Of a stretch of 64,000 bases of DNA, positions 46,034 to 56,636 are shown piece after piece. Made by a program: the position numbers and the translations under genes. The stretch's first letter is position 1; each line of letters opens with the position of its first letter. This DNA is from Asterias rubens (taxonomy: Eukaryota > Echinodermata > Asteroidea > Forcipulatida > Asteriidae), in assembly GCF_902459465.1 (NCBI RefSeq), contig NW_022985697.1, forward strand, positions 310,001 through 374,000. The letters are read 5' to 3'. Below the pieces are notes generated by a model. It worked only from the letters and a program-made list of their open reading frames with translations, did no database searches and was not told where the DNA came from.

Positions 46034-49000
46034 GTAAATATTTCAATATTGGATTCAGAATTGGACAATTAATTTTACCAAATCTTATTTTACGTGAAGT
46101 GCGATTAATACAAGGCATGTTTTAGCCAAAACTCAATTTGACCTAGCTACAACGCTGATTGTTGCGCTTTAAGTTTTTTTAACATACTTTATGGCTCTAA
46201 ATTCTTCCAGAGAGTCCAAGACCTGGTTTGCAAAGTGGGCAAAAGAAGTTACGTCTATCACAAGATGAAACAGGTAATTTTGATTTTTAAAACTTTTATG
46301 GTTTTAATTTCTTCATATTGGGAAGTCAATAATTAATCTATGTATGCAGTCCGTGATCAGGATGTTGGGCCGAGCAGTGTAGGGCATTGGCCGGAATTCT
46401 GTTATTTATAGAATGAGGGTTCAAATCCTGGCCTGGTCAATTGCAAGATTTGAGTCCTTGAGCAAGGCACTTTATCATATTTGCTCCTCTCCACCCGGGA
46501 GTACACAGTGGGTACCGGCGAGAGCTGTGGAGTAAGCTGCGATAGACTGGCATCTTGTCCAGGAGGAATAGACTAAAGGCCCGGTCACACAGGCCCCGAT
46601 AACGAGAACGAAAATGAGAACGAAAAAATGCACGCTCGCGATTGGTTGAATTGCTCCCCGCAGAATACGTCCACGCTCATTCAACCAATTGAGGGCGTGC
46701 ATTTTTATCGTTATCGTTTTCGTTCTCGTTATCTGGGCCTGTGTGACCGGGCCTTAATGGTCTTAGTCGTTGAATGCCAAGGAATATAGCTAGTTATAAT
46801 CACGGGTCTGATGAGCCATGTTGGATCAGGACAAACTTTGCTTTACTTTTTATGTAGTCTATGGTGCATGGGAAAAATGACAGAGCTATTGAAAAAAAAA
46901 AATACAAAAATTATATTTCCAAACTCTAATTTTAATTGGATAATCACGGTTTGTCATTGTTTTTCCGTTGTTATTTTTTAAGATATTCAAACTTGTGTCA
47001 TGAAAGAGGAGCAGATGTTGTCAAAAGATGAACGAGGTAAAGATTTGTTTCCACTTTGTGAATTGAAGAACCAATCTTGACTGAACCAAACAGAGCTCAC
47101 TGCCAATCATCATTCATGTGGTCCGTTATGGTTTATGGCTTAAAACTATTCATCACAACAGCTTCAAATTTAATATATTGGTTTTTTATCAAACACTGAT
47201 GATAACATTTGTGACATTTGCTGTGAAATTTTCGTGTCAATCTTTAGTCGGGAAAAACTTGAGTTAATATTCTGAGCACAAATTGACTTTAATATTTACA
47301 ACATGTATAGGCCAAGTATTACTGCTAAGGAAAACTTAACATTAATATATTTGATTTGAAGCAAAGTATAAACGACACCCGGTGTCAATATTCATGACAA
47401 GACATTCAAGTATAACGCAAATTTTCAAGTCAAGAATGCCCTAGGCTACATGAAAAGTATCCTTCCACTGAGCAGGAAAATACTAAAATCAAGTGGTGTA
47501 GAAGAGCTGGAAATATGTTTACAAATACTGAAATAAGCAAGTACGAGTGTCACTCCCTGGAATGTGAACCTAAATAGAAGTTTTATCTGTCATCAGATGT
47601 TGAACCTGATCTTCAGCAACAACAAGCCAGCCACCAATCATCTAGTGCCAGTCCTAACCAACCACAGACAGATGTACATGTACAAAACTTATCAATCGAG
47701 AATCCTGGTGCTGTCTTCCTTGGTCCTGTTAATAACACTACAGTAATACTACCAGGCAAGCAGAATGTACCAGGTATTATACACATTCATCTTAGCATGG
47801 AGGTTATTTTAGAACAAAAAGGAATCCTAAATCAAAGGCTCTTGATACAGTTCTCTGCTTTAAATGCCACACAAATAATTTGTGTTCAAGTTGGACCAGG
47901 TTGTAGGGTATGGAAACTACATGCATGGTGCTTAGTGAGTGCCATGATACTTAAGTTATATCTCACCATGTCAACTTATTCAGTAAATTGTGTTGAAATG
48001 ATATGATATGAACCAACCATGCCAAACATTTTTACAACAAACTAAATTTCTATTTTGAGACACCATAGCTCAGACATCCATTGCATAGGATTGTCACATG
48101 ATTGGCAATCACATGACTGGCGAAAAGGAATTTGAAAAGAGGAAAGAATGTAAATAAAATCCAGCTCTGTGGTCCTCCTCAAACACATTCACTTGAACTC
48201 AGAGGTGAAAACCAGCTGGTGTGGATCTGTCACAAAAAAAGTTGTTAAACTCTGTGAGTTGAACAGATTTATTCAAAGGACTTGTGTTGTGAGTGTAATC
48301 ATGTTAGTGATGAATTTTTGTTTATTTTTATATTTCGTAACAGGAACACCAGACCCAGATCAAGTTCAAGCTGTTGGACAAAAGGCTAACAAGGCACTGA
48401 AAAAAAAGTACACAAGCACAGGTAGCTATATACAGATGCTCCCATTGGTTGATGATAGTAAGAGACACATAATGGACATCTACACTAAGCTATGTTTAGA
48501 TGAACTAGTTGACACAAGAGAGAAGATTCATCACAAGAAAATTAATTCATGTGAAGAGATTTTCCACTTTCAGACCAGGGAGGGTTATCCAATCAAACGT
48601 ATTGTTGTAAGCGGATCAGCAGGAATTGGCAAGACAACCCTAATTGACAAAGTTGCTTATGATTGGGCAAGGGGCAACAGTGAGACACTCAATAAGTTCA
48701 AACTTGTTTTTGCTTTAAAAATGCATTCATTGCAACAAAGTAGCAACTTAGAAGATGCCATCTTTAGTGAAAAGCTTCTGACCAAAGACTGTGTAGATCA
48801 ATCTGCCTTGAAAGAGTTTGTTGACAAGAACCAAGACAAAGTATTGATTCTCTTGGATGGATTTGATGAATTTAAATTTGATCCGCTTCACACATCCTCA
48901 TTTGGTTCGATTCTCAATATTCTGAATCGAAAGCTGGGCCCAGAATATTGGGTAGTTATTACATCCCGTCCCCCCCTTGACAAATTAATCAACTCATCAT

Positions 49001-50733
49001 TGGTTGAAAAGCCCTATGCTCATGTGAGAGTTGAGGGGTTTTCCCATACAGATAAAGAGGAATATGTGAATAAATTCTTCACTGATGATCATGTCAAGGC
49101 TAGCAAGCTTACAGAGCAGATAAAACAATCAGAAACCTTGTCTGATTTGGCAAAGAGTCCCATGCTACTGCTGCTCATGTGTTTGCTGATGGGGAGCACA
49201 AAGAACACCCTCCCACACACAATGACACGACTGTATAACAAAGCACTGAAATACATATTCAAAAGGAAAACAAGAGACATCAAAGACGATGCAATATCTA
49301 AGATTTTGATTTCTATTGGAAAGGTTGCTCTAGGTAGTCTCCTTTCTAAAGATCAGTCATTTGCCTTTAGAGAAGGGGACTTTGAAAAGAGTGCGTTAGA
49401 TGCAGCAATTAATGCAGGTGTCCTCACTAGTGAGAGGGTCATCGATGGCCTTGAAACCTATAAACGAGTAACTTTTATACACCACACATTTCTGGAGTAT
49501 TGCGCAGCGATGTACTGGCAAAGCTTGATAAACACCGAAGAATTTGACATAATCCTAGATCAGATTGAGTTGCCAGCCTCTCGTTATGTTTCTCGATATC
49601 ATTATCTGCTCCGGTTTTGTTGTGGAGACAATGTGGCATGTACAAATCGTATTTTACAGAAGGTGCATCAAGGCATGAATTCGGAACTTGTCGTTATTTG
49701 TTATTTTGAGAGTCAGTCACAGGAACTGCCACCAGCAAATGTTATCAGTTCAATTCTGACTGATCGTCTTATACTTCACAGTTGGAATAATGATAGTACA
49801 AATGCATTCTTTCATTTTGTGAACCAAGTGGCAGCCATCAGCAGAGGAAATGATTATTTCACAAAGGCTAAACGTTTGGATGTGTCTGTTTTTAATTTCC
49901 CGAGGTTTGGGGATGATTTGGCAAAGTCAATAAAACTAATGACCAATTTACGATCTCTGTCTCTGAAAGACAGCTCATTAACTGCCGACAATACCAATCA
50001 AATCCTATCATCATTGGCAAGTCCATCAACATTGATTTGGCTAAACCTCTCAGAGAATAAAGCATTGGGTGGCTGTGCATCCATTTGGGGTCCTGAACTG
50101 GGGAAAATGGAATGCCTTCAAGATATTGACTTGCAAAACTGTTCACTGCAAGGTACAGATATTGAGCCCATTGCTGTGGCACTGAGTGGTGTGTCTACTC
50201 TGGTTGAACTTGATCTGTCATGGAATCAAGACTTGGGTGGTTGTGCAAAGATGTGGGCTCAGCACTTGAAGGGAATAAGACACCTTGAGGAGGTGTACTT
50301 GGAAGAGTGCGGATTGATAGATAAAGATATTGAGCCCATTGCTGTGGCACTGAGTGGTGTGTTTACTCTGGCTCATCTGAACCTCAATGATAATGATGCA
50401 TTGGGTGGCTGTGCATCATTGTGGGCTCAGCATTTGAAGAAAATGAACCACCTTAAGGAACTGACATTGATGGCTTGTAATCTGACAGGTGGTGATATGA
50501 AGCCCATTGCTGAGTCAGTGAGTGACATGCCTAATCTGATTGATCTAGATCTCTCAGATAATGATCCATTGAGTGACTGTGCATCATTCTGGGCGCCTCA
50601 TTTGAAGCTAATGACCAAACACCTCAAGAAGCTCGAAATGTGGAGCGGCATGGGGAGCAAATGGACAGATAAAGATAAGCAGCACATTAATGCATCAATC
50701 GGCTTGGATTCGCCCATATTGGAGTTGCTGTAG
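46000..50733 (+). CDS. NLR gene C: cytosolic NACHT-LRR receptor (predicted join)
   Basis: Predicted coding join: 46,000-46,033, 46,211-46,273, 46,983-47,036, 47,597-47,773, 48,344-50,733, giving 905 residues with all introns phase 1. Residues 1-50 are short and hydrophilic, rich in Lys, Ser and Gln, with no signal peptide or helix; the linker runs to 109. NACHT follows: Walker A GSAGIGKTT (200-208), Walker B DGFDEF, winged-helix FIHHTFLEYCAAMYW, then RI-type LRRs ending in ASIGLDSPILELL. One LRR pair (54 residues) present in gene B is missing at the junction KALGG/CASIW. Paralogue of gene B and copy A. By family knowledge it should act as a nucleotide-switched sensor in the cytosol; its ligand and partner are unknown. 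No CARD, death or TIR domain is visible, so signalling would need another mechanism. The NACHT-LRR exon is certain; upstream exons rest on phase and splice sites. Confidence 0.75.
46211..46273 (+). CDS. gene C exon 3
   Basis: 63 nt between AATTCTTCCAG and AACAG|GTAATT, phase 1 to 1. It reads (E)SPRPGLQSGQKKLRLSQDET. Basic and low in complexity, with no recognised domain. Confidence 0.55.
46349..46855 (+). mobile_element. tRNA-derived SINE in gene C intron, split by a MITE
   Basis: The head has TTGGGCCGAGCAGTG (A-box-like) and GGTTCAAATCC (46,418, perfect B-box). The body matches the copy in gene B (20,262-20,465). Interrupted by the element at 46,577. Confidence 0.65.
46577..46754. mobile_element. 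178-bp Harbinger-like MITE
   Basis: Inverted ends AGGCCCGGTCACACAGGCCC and GGGCCTGTGTGACCGGGCCT, inner inverted GATAACGAGAACG and CGTTCTCGTTATC, and a 3-bp TAA duplication. The gene B SINE copy shows the unoccupied sequence (about 20,362). Confidence 0.8.
46983..47036 (+). CDS. gene C exon 4
   Basis: 54 nt between TTTTTTAAG and ACGAG|GTAAAG, phase 1 to 1, reading (D)IQTCVMKEEQMLSKDER. Its gene B counterpart is broken by a 4-base loss. Short and charged, no recognised domain. Confidence 0.6.
47597..47773 (+). CDS. gene C linker exon with hydrophobic G/N motif
   Basis: Acceptor CTGTCATCAG; donor CCAG|GTATTA at 47,774. An earlier site matching gene B's GT donor is GC here (CCAG|GCAAGC, 47,756), so the downstream donor is more likely the real one in both genes. 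Encodes a Gln-rich linker and then VQNLSIENPGAVFLGPVNN. Confidence 0.65.
48344..50733 (+). CDS. gene C NACHT-LRR exon
   Basis: A single 2,390-nt exon after a pyrimidine-rich tract and CGTAACAG. All NACHT motifs are intact. It ends in TAG (50,731-50,733), the same ancestral stop position as copy A. Residue differences from gene B are few in NACHT and clustered in the LRR LxLxx segments. The frame stays open upstream to 48,169, so an unspliced start is formally possible. Confidence 0.93.
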
Positions 50734-50750
50734 ACAACCACACAGATAGG

Positions 50751-50756
50751 AATAAA
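50751..50756 (+). promoter_or_regulatory. poly(A) signal of gene C
   Basis: AATAAA 18 bases after the stop, as in copy A. Confidence 0.55.
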
Positions 50757-51427
50757 ACAAGCAGACAAATTATATTTTGATTGATTGCCACAGCCTCTGT
50801 TGCCGAAAAACTTATGACTAGCCAGTCACACACATAAAAATAGCTTCTGGTACACATGACCCCACAATTGTTTGGCCAGTACTTGGCTTCTTCTGCCCAC
50901 ATAACACTCATCAAATTTGCCCAGTACCTGGATTCTTCTTCCCATGAACACGTGACCTCAACCATTACTGGGCACCACGCCCGAAGTAATTAATTGGCAA
51001 ACAATTGCCACACCACAACAAATCTGGCCAACATGGCTTCTTCTTCCAATGTACACGTGACACAACCATTAATGGGCACCACGCCCCTATTACTTATTTG
51101 GCACACAAATGTTATATTTGTTAACTGGCACCTGGCCAAACATTAATCTGCATGCCCACCTGACTCCAATCACGTGGGCACACAGTCAGAATGCACTAAA
51201 ACAATTATTGAAACTAGTCATACCTTACACAATGAGGTTAACCCATCAATCAATTAATTAAGTTGTAAAATTCCACCTTGAGACATGAGGTTGAACTTAG
51301 CCCCTAGGGAACCTCAGAGCGCTAACACAACTTATTGTTACAATACTTTAACTCAATATTACAAATGGGCGTGTAAGTTCCTTGAACAAGGTGTACAAAG
51401 TGAAAGACATAATTTGACAAAGTACAT

Positions 51428-52701
51428 TTACTTGCAACTATAACCCCCAAAACAGAAACACTGTGTGAATCCCGTAAAAAACGCCAAACGCGTCACACAG
51501 GGAGAACATGGCAACAAGCCCAATTGGAGAACATTGCAAGTTGATAAATGGACCAGCAATACACCCTTAATCTCCTTTGCTAACTTCTCTTTCACCACTT
51601 GAGGGCGCTCGGCAGCCGAGGCCAAACAACCTGAATCACGGGGGACGCGCGGTCCATCAAAACATAATGAAAAAACCTTTAGAAAAACCAGACCGCAAAA
51701 TCCCTGCATCTCCAGTTAACGGGTACACTGTCAACCATAAATCCAAAATAGCACAGTTAATTGGAGTTGGGAGAACGAAAAGAATAATTAATTCCCTTCG
51801 CTAGAGCGCCCCCTGGATTTGGCTTATGAGCCTGCTGTTATGCCGATTTAGCAACTTGAATGCTTCCCAATTGTGCACGAAAGCCTGGTTTAGCGCTTTG
51901 CGGGGGAGCTCACGGGGAATTACATGTAGCTGAATTGCCCAGCGTTACGGCAACTAAATGCGCCATGACCAAAACGCTGACATTTGCTACAACTGTGCGC
52001 AAACCTACATGCACCAAAGTGACACCCAGTAGCGCTGTTGAACGCAAAACACAAACCAGGCCTAGGCGGTTGAACAACATGATTGTGCCCATTATTATTA
52101 TGTGCAGTTGCACGCCAACAAACATTGGAGTTTGAGGTGAATGGAGTTGAAACAGCGGCTACTGTTAACCATAATTCAGTATCGAGGTTGCCCCACGATC
52201 GCCCCGGATCAGATACTTGCTTTAGACGAAATTGCTCGTCATATGTTCGCCAGCCCAAACCAGTATATTGAATTGATGCAGTGCGAATTATCTCCGCATA
52301 CTTCAACAACTCTGCACAGCGCGTAGGATGTTTGGCTTTTTTATGACGAACTGATTGCCCTCCATTACAAACTGCAAGTTATTCTGATCGGGAGCTCTCG
52401 CCATGACCCCATTGGCGTTGTCTTTGTACAACAAAGAAAAATCAACAAACGTCCCTTCCCAAATTTTGTCCTTGATGGCTTGAGGAACATGGAACCCAAG
52501 TGGAGTAAACTTGGTCAGGCCCAACTGAGGAATTGGGACTGGTCGCGTCCCAAAATCTATGCCACAAAGAGGCCCAACGCCACCACTAGTGTTAACAATA
52601 TTGACAGAGTCGCCATCACAGTCCCACGTAGCCTGGCTGGACGACGTAATTTCCTCCTCGGTCGCTGCATGGACTACAGCTTGTAATATTAGTGTGAACA
52701 A
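51428..52701 (-). mobile_element. DIRS-type retroelement fragment, copy C
   Basis: Same arrangement and same gag frame break as copy A: gag pieces 52,701-52,303 and 52,309-51,920 with CCCH/CCHC fingers, and an RT start at 51,709-51,428, here with further small deletions. Copies A and C share the internal gag deletion that B lacks. Confidence 0.7.
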
Positions 52702-54619
52702 TTAATGTCACTAGTTGCCCAAGTCTCGTAGAAGAAGGCGACCGCCCAATAAACCGCACCGTGTGTAACTACACTTTGGCCCCATGTATCAAGCATTTTA
52801 TCCTGAAAGATAAAATGTGTTAACAACAATTTCAAACATTCTAGACAAAGCCTTATCCCATAAGAATGTCATTGTAGACTCCTCATTTGTTGCAATTGTA
52901 ACTCATTCTGAATTACTCACAGATGTGAATCTGTCATGTCATTGAGTCTGTCATTTCTCTGCACAACTGTGTACTTCCTTTAGTTGAGTGAATGAAACTC
53001 AACATGTTTATTGGAGACTGTTGGATCAGAATGAATTTACTTCCCAATCCAACGATGCATTATCCCTTGAAGTCTTGGGTTGTCTCTTCCAGAAGTTGAA
53101 CTTGAGAAAACTTCTCAAGTATGAACCCGGTCACTGAGTGTTATGCTCCCTCTGAATCTTAACTTTGACCCAACGCATTGGTGACCTTTTCATTTTTAGC
53201 TGACTTTATGGTTTTAACAAGTTTTCTGTACACCTCATGCAGTTAAAAACAAAATTCAAGTAATAATCATGTGTAGGTCTAATGTTAGCAACACTACATA
53301 AATGACTAGCAGTTTCAGCCAGAAACACACAACATACTAAAACATGAAAGTTGCATGGCCGAGTTCCGCCAATAGGATTACATTTTCTTTTCTCTCAAAA
53401 TGAACAAAATCATAATAATATTTTGGCAATGTATCAACTTGATTACTTCCAGTTTAGTACAGGTAGTCATCACTAAATGTCATCTGATAAGTTAAAAGAG
53501 AAACACCTTTGCAATTTGCTTTGATTGTTTTGTGTTTTTAATAACACAATCATTGTCTGTAATCATTAGAGGAAGTTGACTGACACTAAATCAGTGTAAA
53601 TGCCAGTACATCGCAGCGCAATACAATGTGTCTTTAGGTATATCAGAGATTGTACCTTTATTGACCCAATTGATGAAGACATTACCCAAATTGGTCACAC
53701 AATTTTCTGTCAAGTTCCCATGGGTAGAGAGTTGTCACGTATGACGTCAGTGCAAGAGCGTCTATTTAACAGTTCCTATGATTCAAACCATGAACTGAAG
53801 GGCATGATGGTGCTTAAATGTAAATAAATTCATTTCATAAACCACTGAAATATTGCAATGTATAGTATATTTTTGTATTTATTAAGAACTTATCTGTAGT
53901 ATGGGATATGGATCGTTATTTATGGTCATTTATACTAGATAAGACAAATAATATAACAAACATTGTTGTTAGATTACTCATCATCATGACTTCACACATT
54001 AACACAAGTGTCAAAGAGCCTGGACTTTCTGCAGGCACAAATTGTACATAGCTCACCATGATGAGGACTGGAAGGTAACAATTGTTATCAATTTTTGGTA
54101 TAATTATAAAAAGCTGTACATCTCAATCTGTGTTCTTCTCATTTATGATAAGTTGTTTTATATTTAGTGCAATATTTCCCTATAACTACATAATGTACTG
54201 TTTAATTTTAACAGTGGTCATGTACAGTTTCTCTTGTACAGTTTTTATTGTATGTCTTGGGGTCCCATCAGGGAGAACAGTGGGATCAATGATGGAGTCC
54301 CTGAATAAATAAGACCAATACAATACAATTATGATCAAACATGTCATATATCTTATATGAACAGTGAAGCATCTTGCCTGCCACGAGATGCACTGGATGC
54401 AAAAGAGTATTATTTTGTAAACATTGCTACATTGACTATTTGTACGGACAAATATTCATTTATTTGTCTAAGTCTAGAACACATTATAATTCATCTCGTT
54501 TACATAACGCATTATGTTAACAAGATGAATATTGGCATAACTTAATTGATCTTTTCCTATGTATGATTTGGAACCTGTGAATATTCAAAGAAAATTGTTC
54601 ACTTTGTTAAAATAATAAG
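52702..54619. other. shared downstream segment, copy C, no gene
   Basis: Colinear with 3,829-5,931. The MITE of A and B is absent (empty site about 53,901-53,907), as is the solo LTR of B. Confidence 0.55.
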
Positions 54620-54755
54620 GGAATAAAAGGGTAGTGACAAGGTCTGTAACGGCCGTTTAAAACCGTCAGGGTCTCAGCCGTGTAATAAAAAGAAGGACCA
54701 CGACCCTGCCGGTTTTTAATGGACGTTTAAGAACGAGTCACTACTCTTTTATTCC
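54620..54755. repeat. palindromic MITE-like repeat, copy C
   Basis: Counterpart of 5,932; the right half (GACGTTTAAGAACGAGTC) is closer to the dispersed copy at 39,672 than to copies A and B. Confidence 0.7.
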
Positions 54756-55197
54756 TATTCATAAATGCCCTTTTTGGTTAAAAGGCGTAATTAAGTAGGA
54801 AACCAGCTCTGTACTAGTGGTGCATTTTTATGAGACAGTTTTCGGATATGCATTTGTGCGCATAGTAATGCATTCTCGTATCCATGGGCTAAAATGGCGC
54901 GCGGAGATCGATCACCTTGGGGAACATGATTAAGGGCTAAATCGCACAAATGCTATTACCGGTTATAAACAGCTCCAGCTGGTCATGTCAATCGTTTAAA
55001 CACCCCCACGTGACGCACTTTCCACCAATAGGAATAGCGAAGCTGTCTGGGGTATTTATGAATGAGTATTTCTAATTCCATCTTAAAAAGACCCCCAGTG
55101 TGCAAAAATATGAAAGTTTCAACTAAAACTCCAAAAGATAGTGCTACCTGGGTATTTAAGAAAGGAAGAAATAATAAACCAACTTTGTTATTGAGAC

Positions 55198-55692
55198 CAG
55201 GGGTGGATTGCACTGAGCGGTCTTAAGCCGGTCTATACGCTATAGCCGGCTAACTTGATGTGCGCTTAGACAATCTTTAATTATAGACCGGTCTATTATT
55301 ATAGCCAGTCTTAAATGTGAAGTGTTGTAGACGATTTGATGCGACGAGCTCTCTGACGAGACGGAATATTAGAGATATATTACACCCATGAGAGGCATTA
55401 TGATGATGATACATTGTACTGTAAATATATGTTCCCAAGAGTGAAAATGATTGGATATCCGATGATTTTAACCTAAGCAGTAAGAACAATGCCGTACTGC
55501 CAGTGCTGCAGATGTGCTAAGTATTATGGGACATTGTTAGTATTGCATTACTTTTCGCCGACTTATCTAAGACTGGCTTATTGCAACAGGCTTAATGACT
55601 GACTAAGCTAAGACCGTCTAAGGCAGATAGCCGGCTATAACTGACTGATCTTAGACTGCTGACTAAGACTGTTTTGTTGCAATCCGCCCCTG
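55198..55692. mobile_element. 495-bp inverted-repeat element in copy C
   Basis: Absent from copies A (about 6,513) and B (about 33,085). Ends CAGGGGTGGATTGCA and TGCAATCCGCCCCTG are inverted with one mismatch. Subterminal blocks (AGCCGGCTA, AGACCGGTCT, TTAGTC) are repeated and inverted. The target duplication is not clear. Confidence 0.7.
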
Positions 55693-56128
55693 GTCTGGAA
55701 AGAATGACCATGATGTGACTCAAACTCATATTTGAGCTTCATACAAATTGAAAAGACCATTTTAAGCTTTAATGTCAAATTGTTTGAAATTAATTCATGC
55801 GCAAATTACCAAATTGAAAATGATTAATAAACAAAGTTTATGGATGGGAATACCTTCCTTCTGGACTATCAATCTAAACCTTTCATCAAACATTGATGCC
55901 TAAAGTATTGAATCTTGGTTGTTAATATTTCCCATAACCAAGCCAGTTCAAAGGGTGTGCATAATTTTGGTAAGATTACTAATTTTGATTTTTGTTGAAA
56001 TTGTGTCACTTTTTGTTAAGATTGGAAATATTATTGTTCAGAGATTTACACCTAACATGCATGGTATAAAGATGGTGGAAAACATCCCAGGGACTAAATA
56101 TTTTGGTTACAAACGCTTTTCAAGCCAA

Positions 56129-56636
56129 TATTTAGTCAGTCTGATTTTATTTCATCATGTGGGTGGTTACCTTCTTACATTAAATAGATTAAAGGAACAC
56201 GGATAAGTCGAGTTGGTCTTTGAAAAGCGTTTGTAACCAATTGTTATAAAATGCATATGGGTAGAAAGATGTTGTAAAAGTAGAATACATTGATCCACAG
56301 AAACATGCCTCGAAATTGCGTGGTTTTCCTGTTACCTCGTCGACTAACACGGCCGTCGGCCATTTATGGGAGTCAATATTTGACTCCCATAAATGGCACC
56401 ATGTTAGTTCGCAAAGTAAAAGGGAAAACCACGCAATATCGAGGCAAATTTGTGTGGATCATTGTATCCTACTTTTAAAACATCTTTCCAATCATAATAT
56501 GCATTTTATAACAAACGGTTACAAACGCTTTTCAAAGACCAACTCGACTTATCCAAGGCAACGTGTTCCTTTAATCTATTCAATGTAAGAAAACTAACCA
56601 CCCACATGATGAAATAAAATCAGACTGACTAAATAT
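56129..56636. repeat. 508-bp near-perfect inverted repeat (nested MITEs)
   Basis: Outer arms ATATTTAGTCAGTCTGATTT and its reverse complement end at 56,636. An inner MITE with ends AAAGGAACACG and CGTGTTCCTTT runs from about 56,190 to 56,575, and the centre GGGAGTCAATATTTGACTCCC (split at 56,377) is a perfect palindrome. Arms are about 200 bp with few mismatches. Related to 17,500-17,860. Confidence 0.8.

Noticed and set aside
45803..46072. continuous 89-codon frame over gene C exon 2
   Set aside because: It uses a different frame from the phase-consistent exon and runs through intron sequence on both sides.
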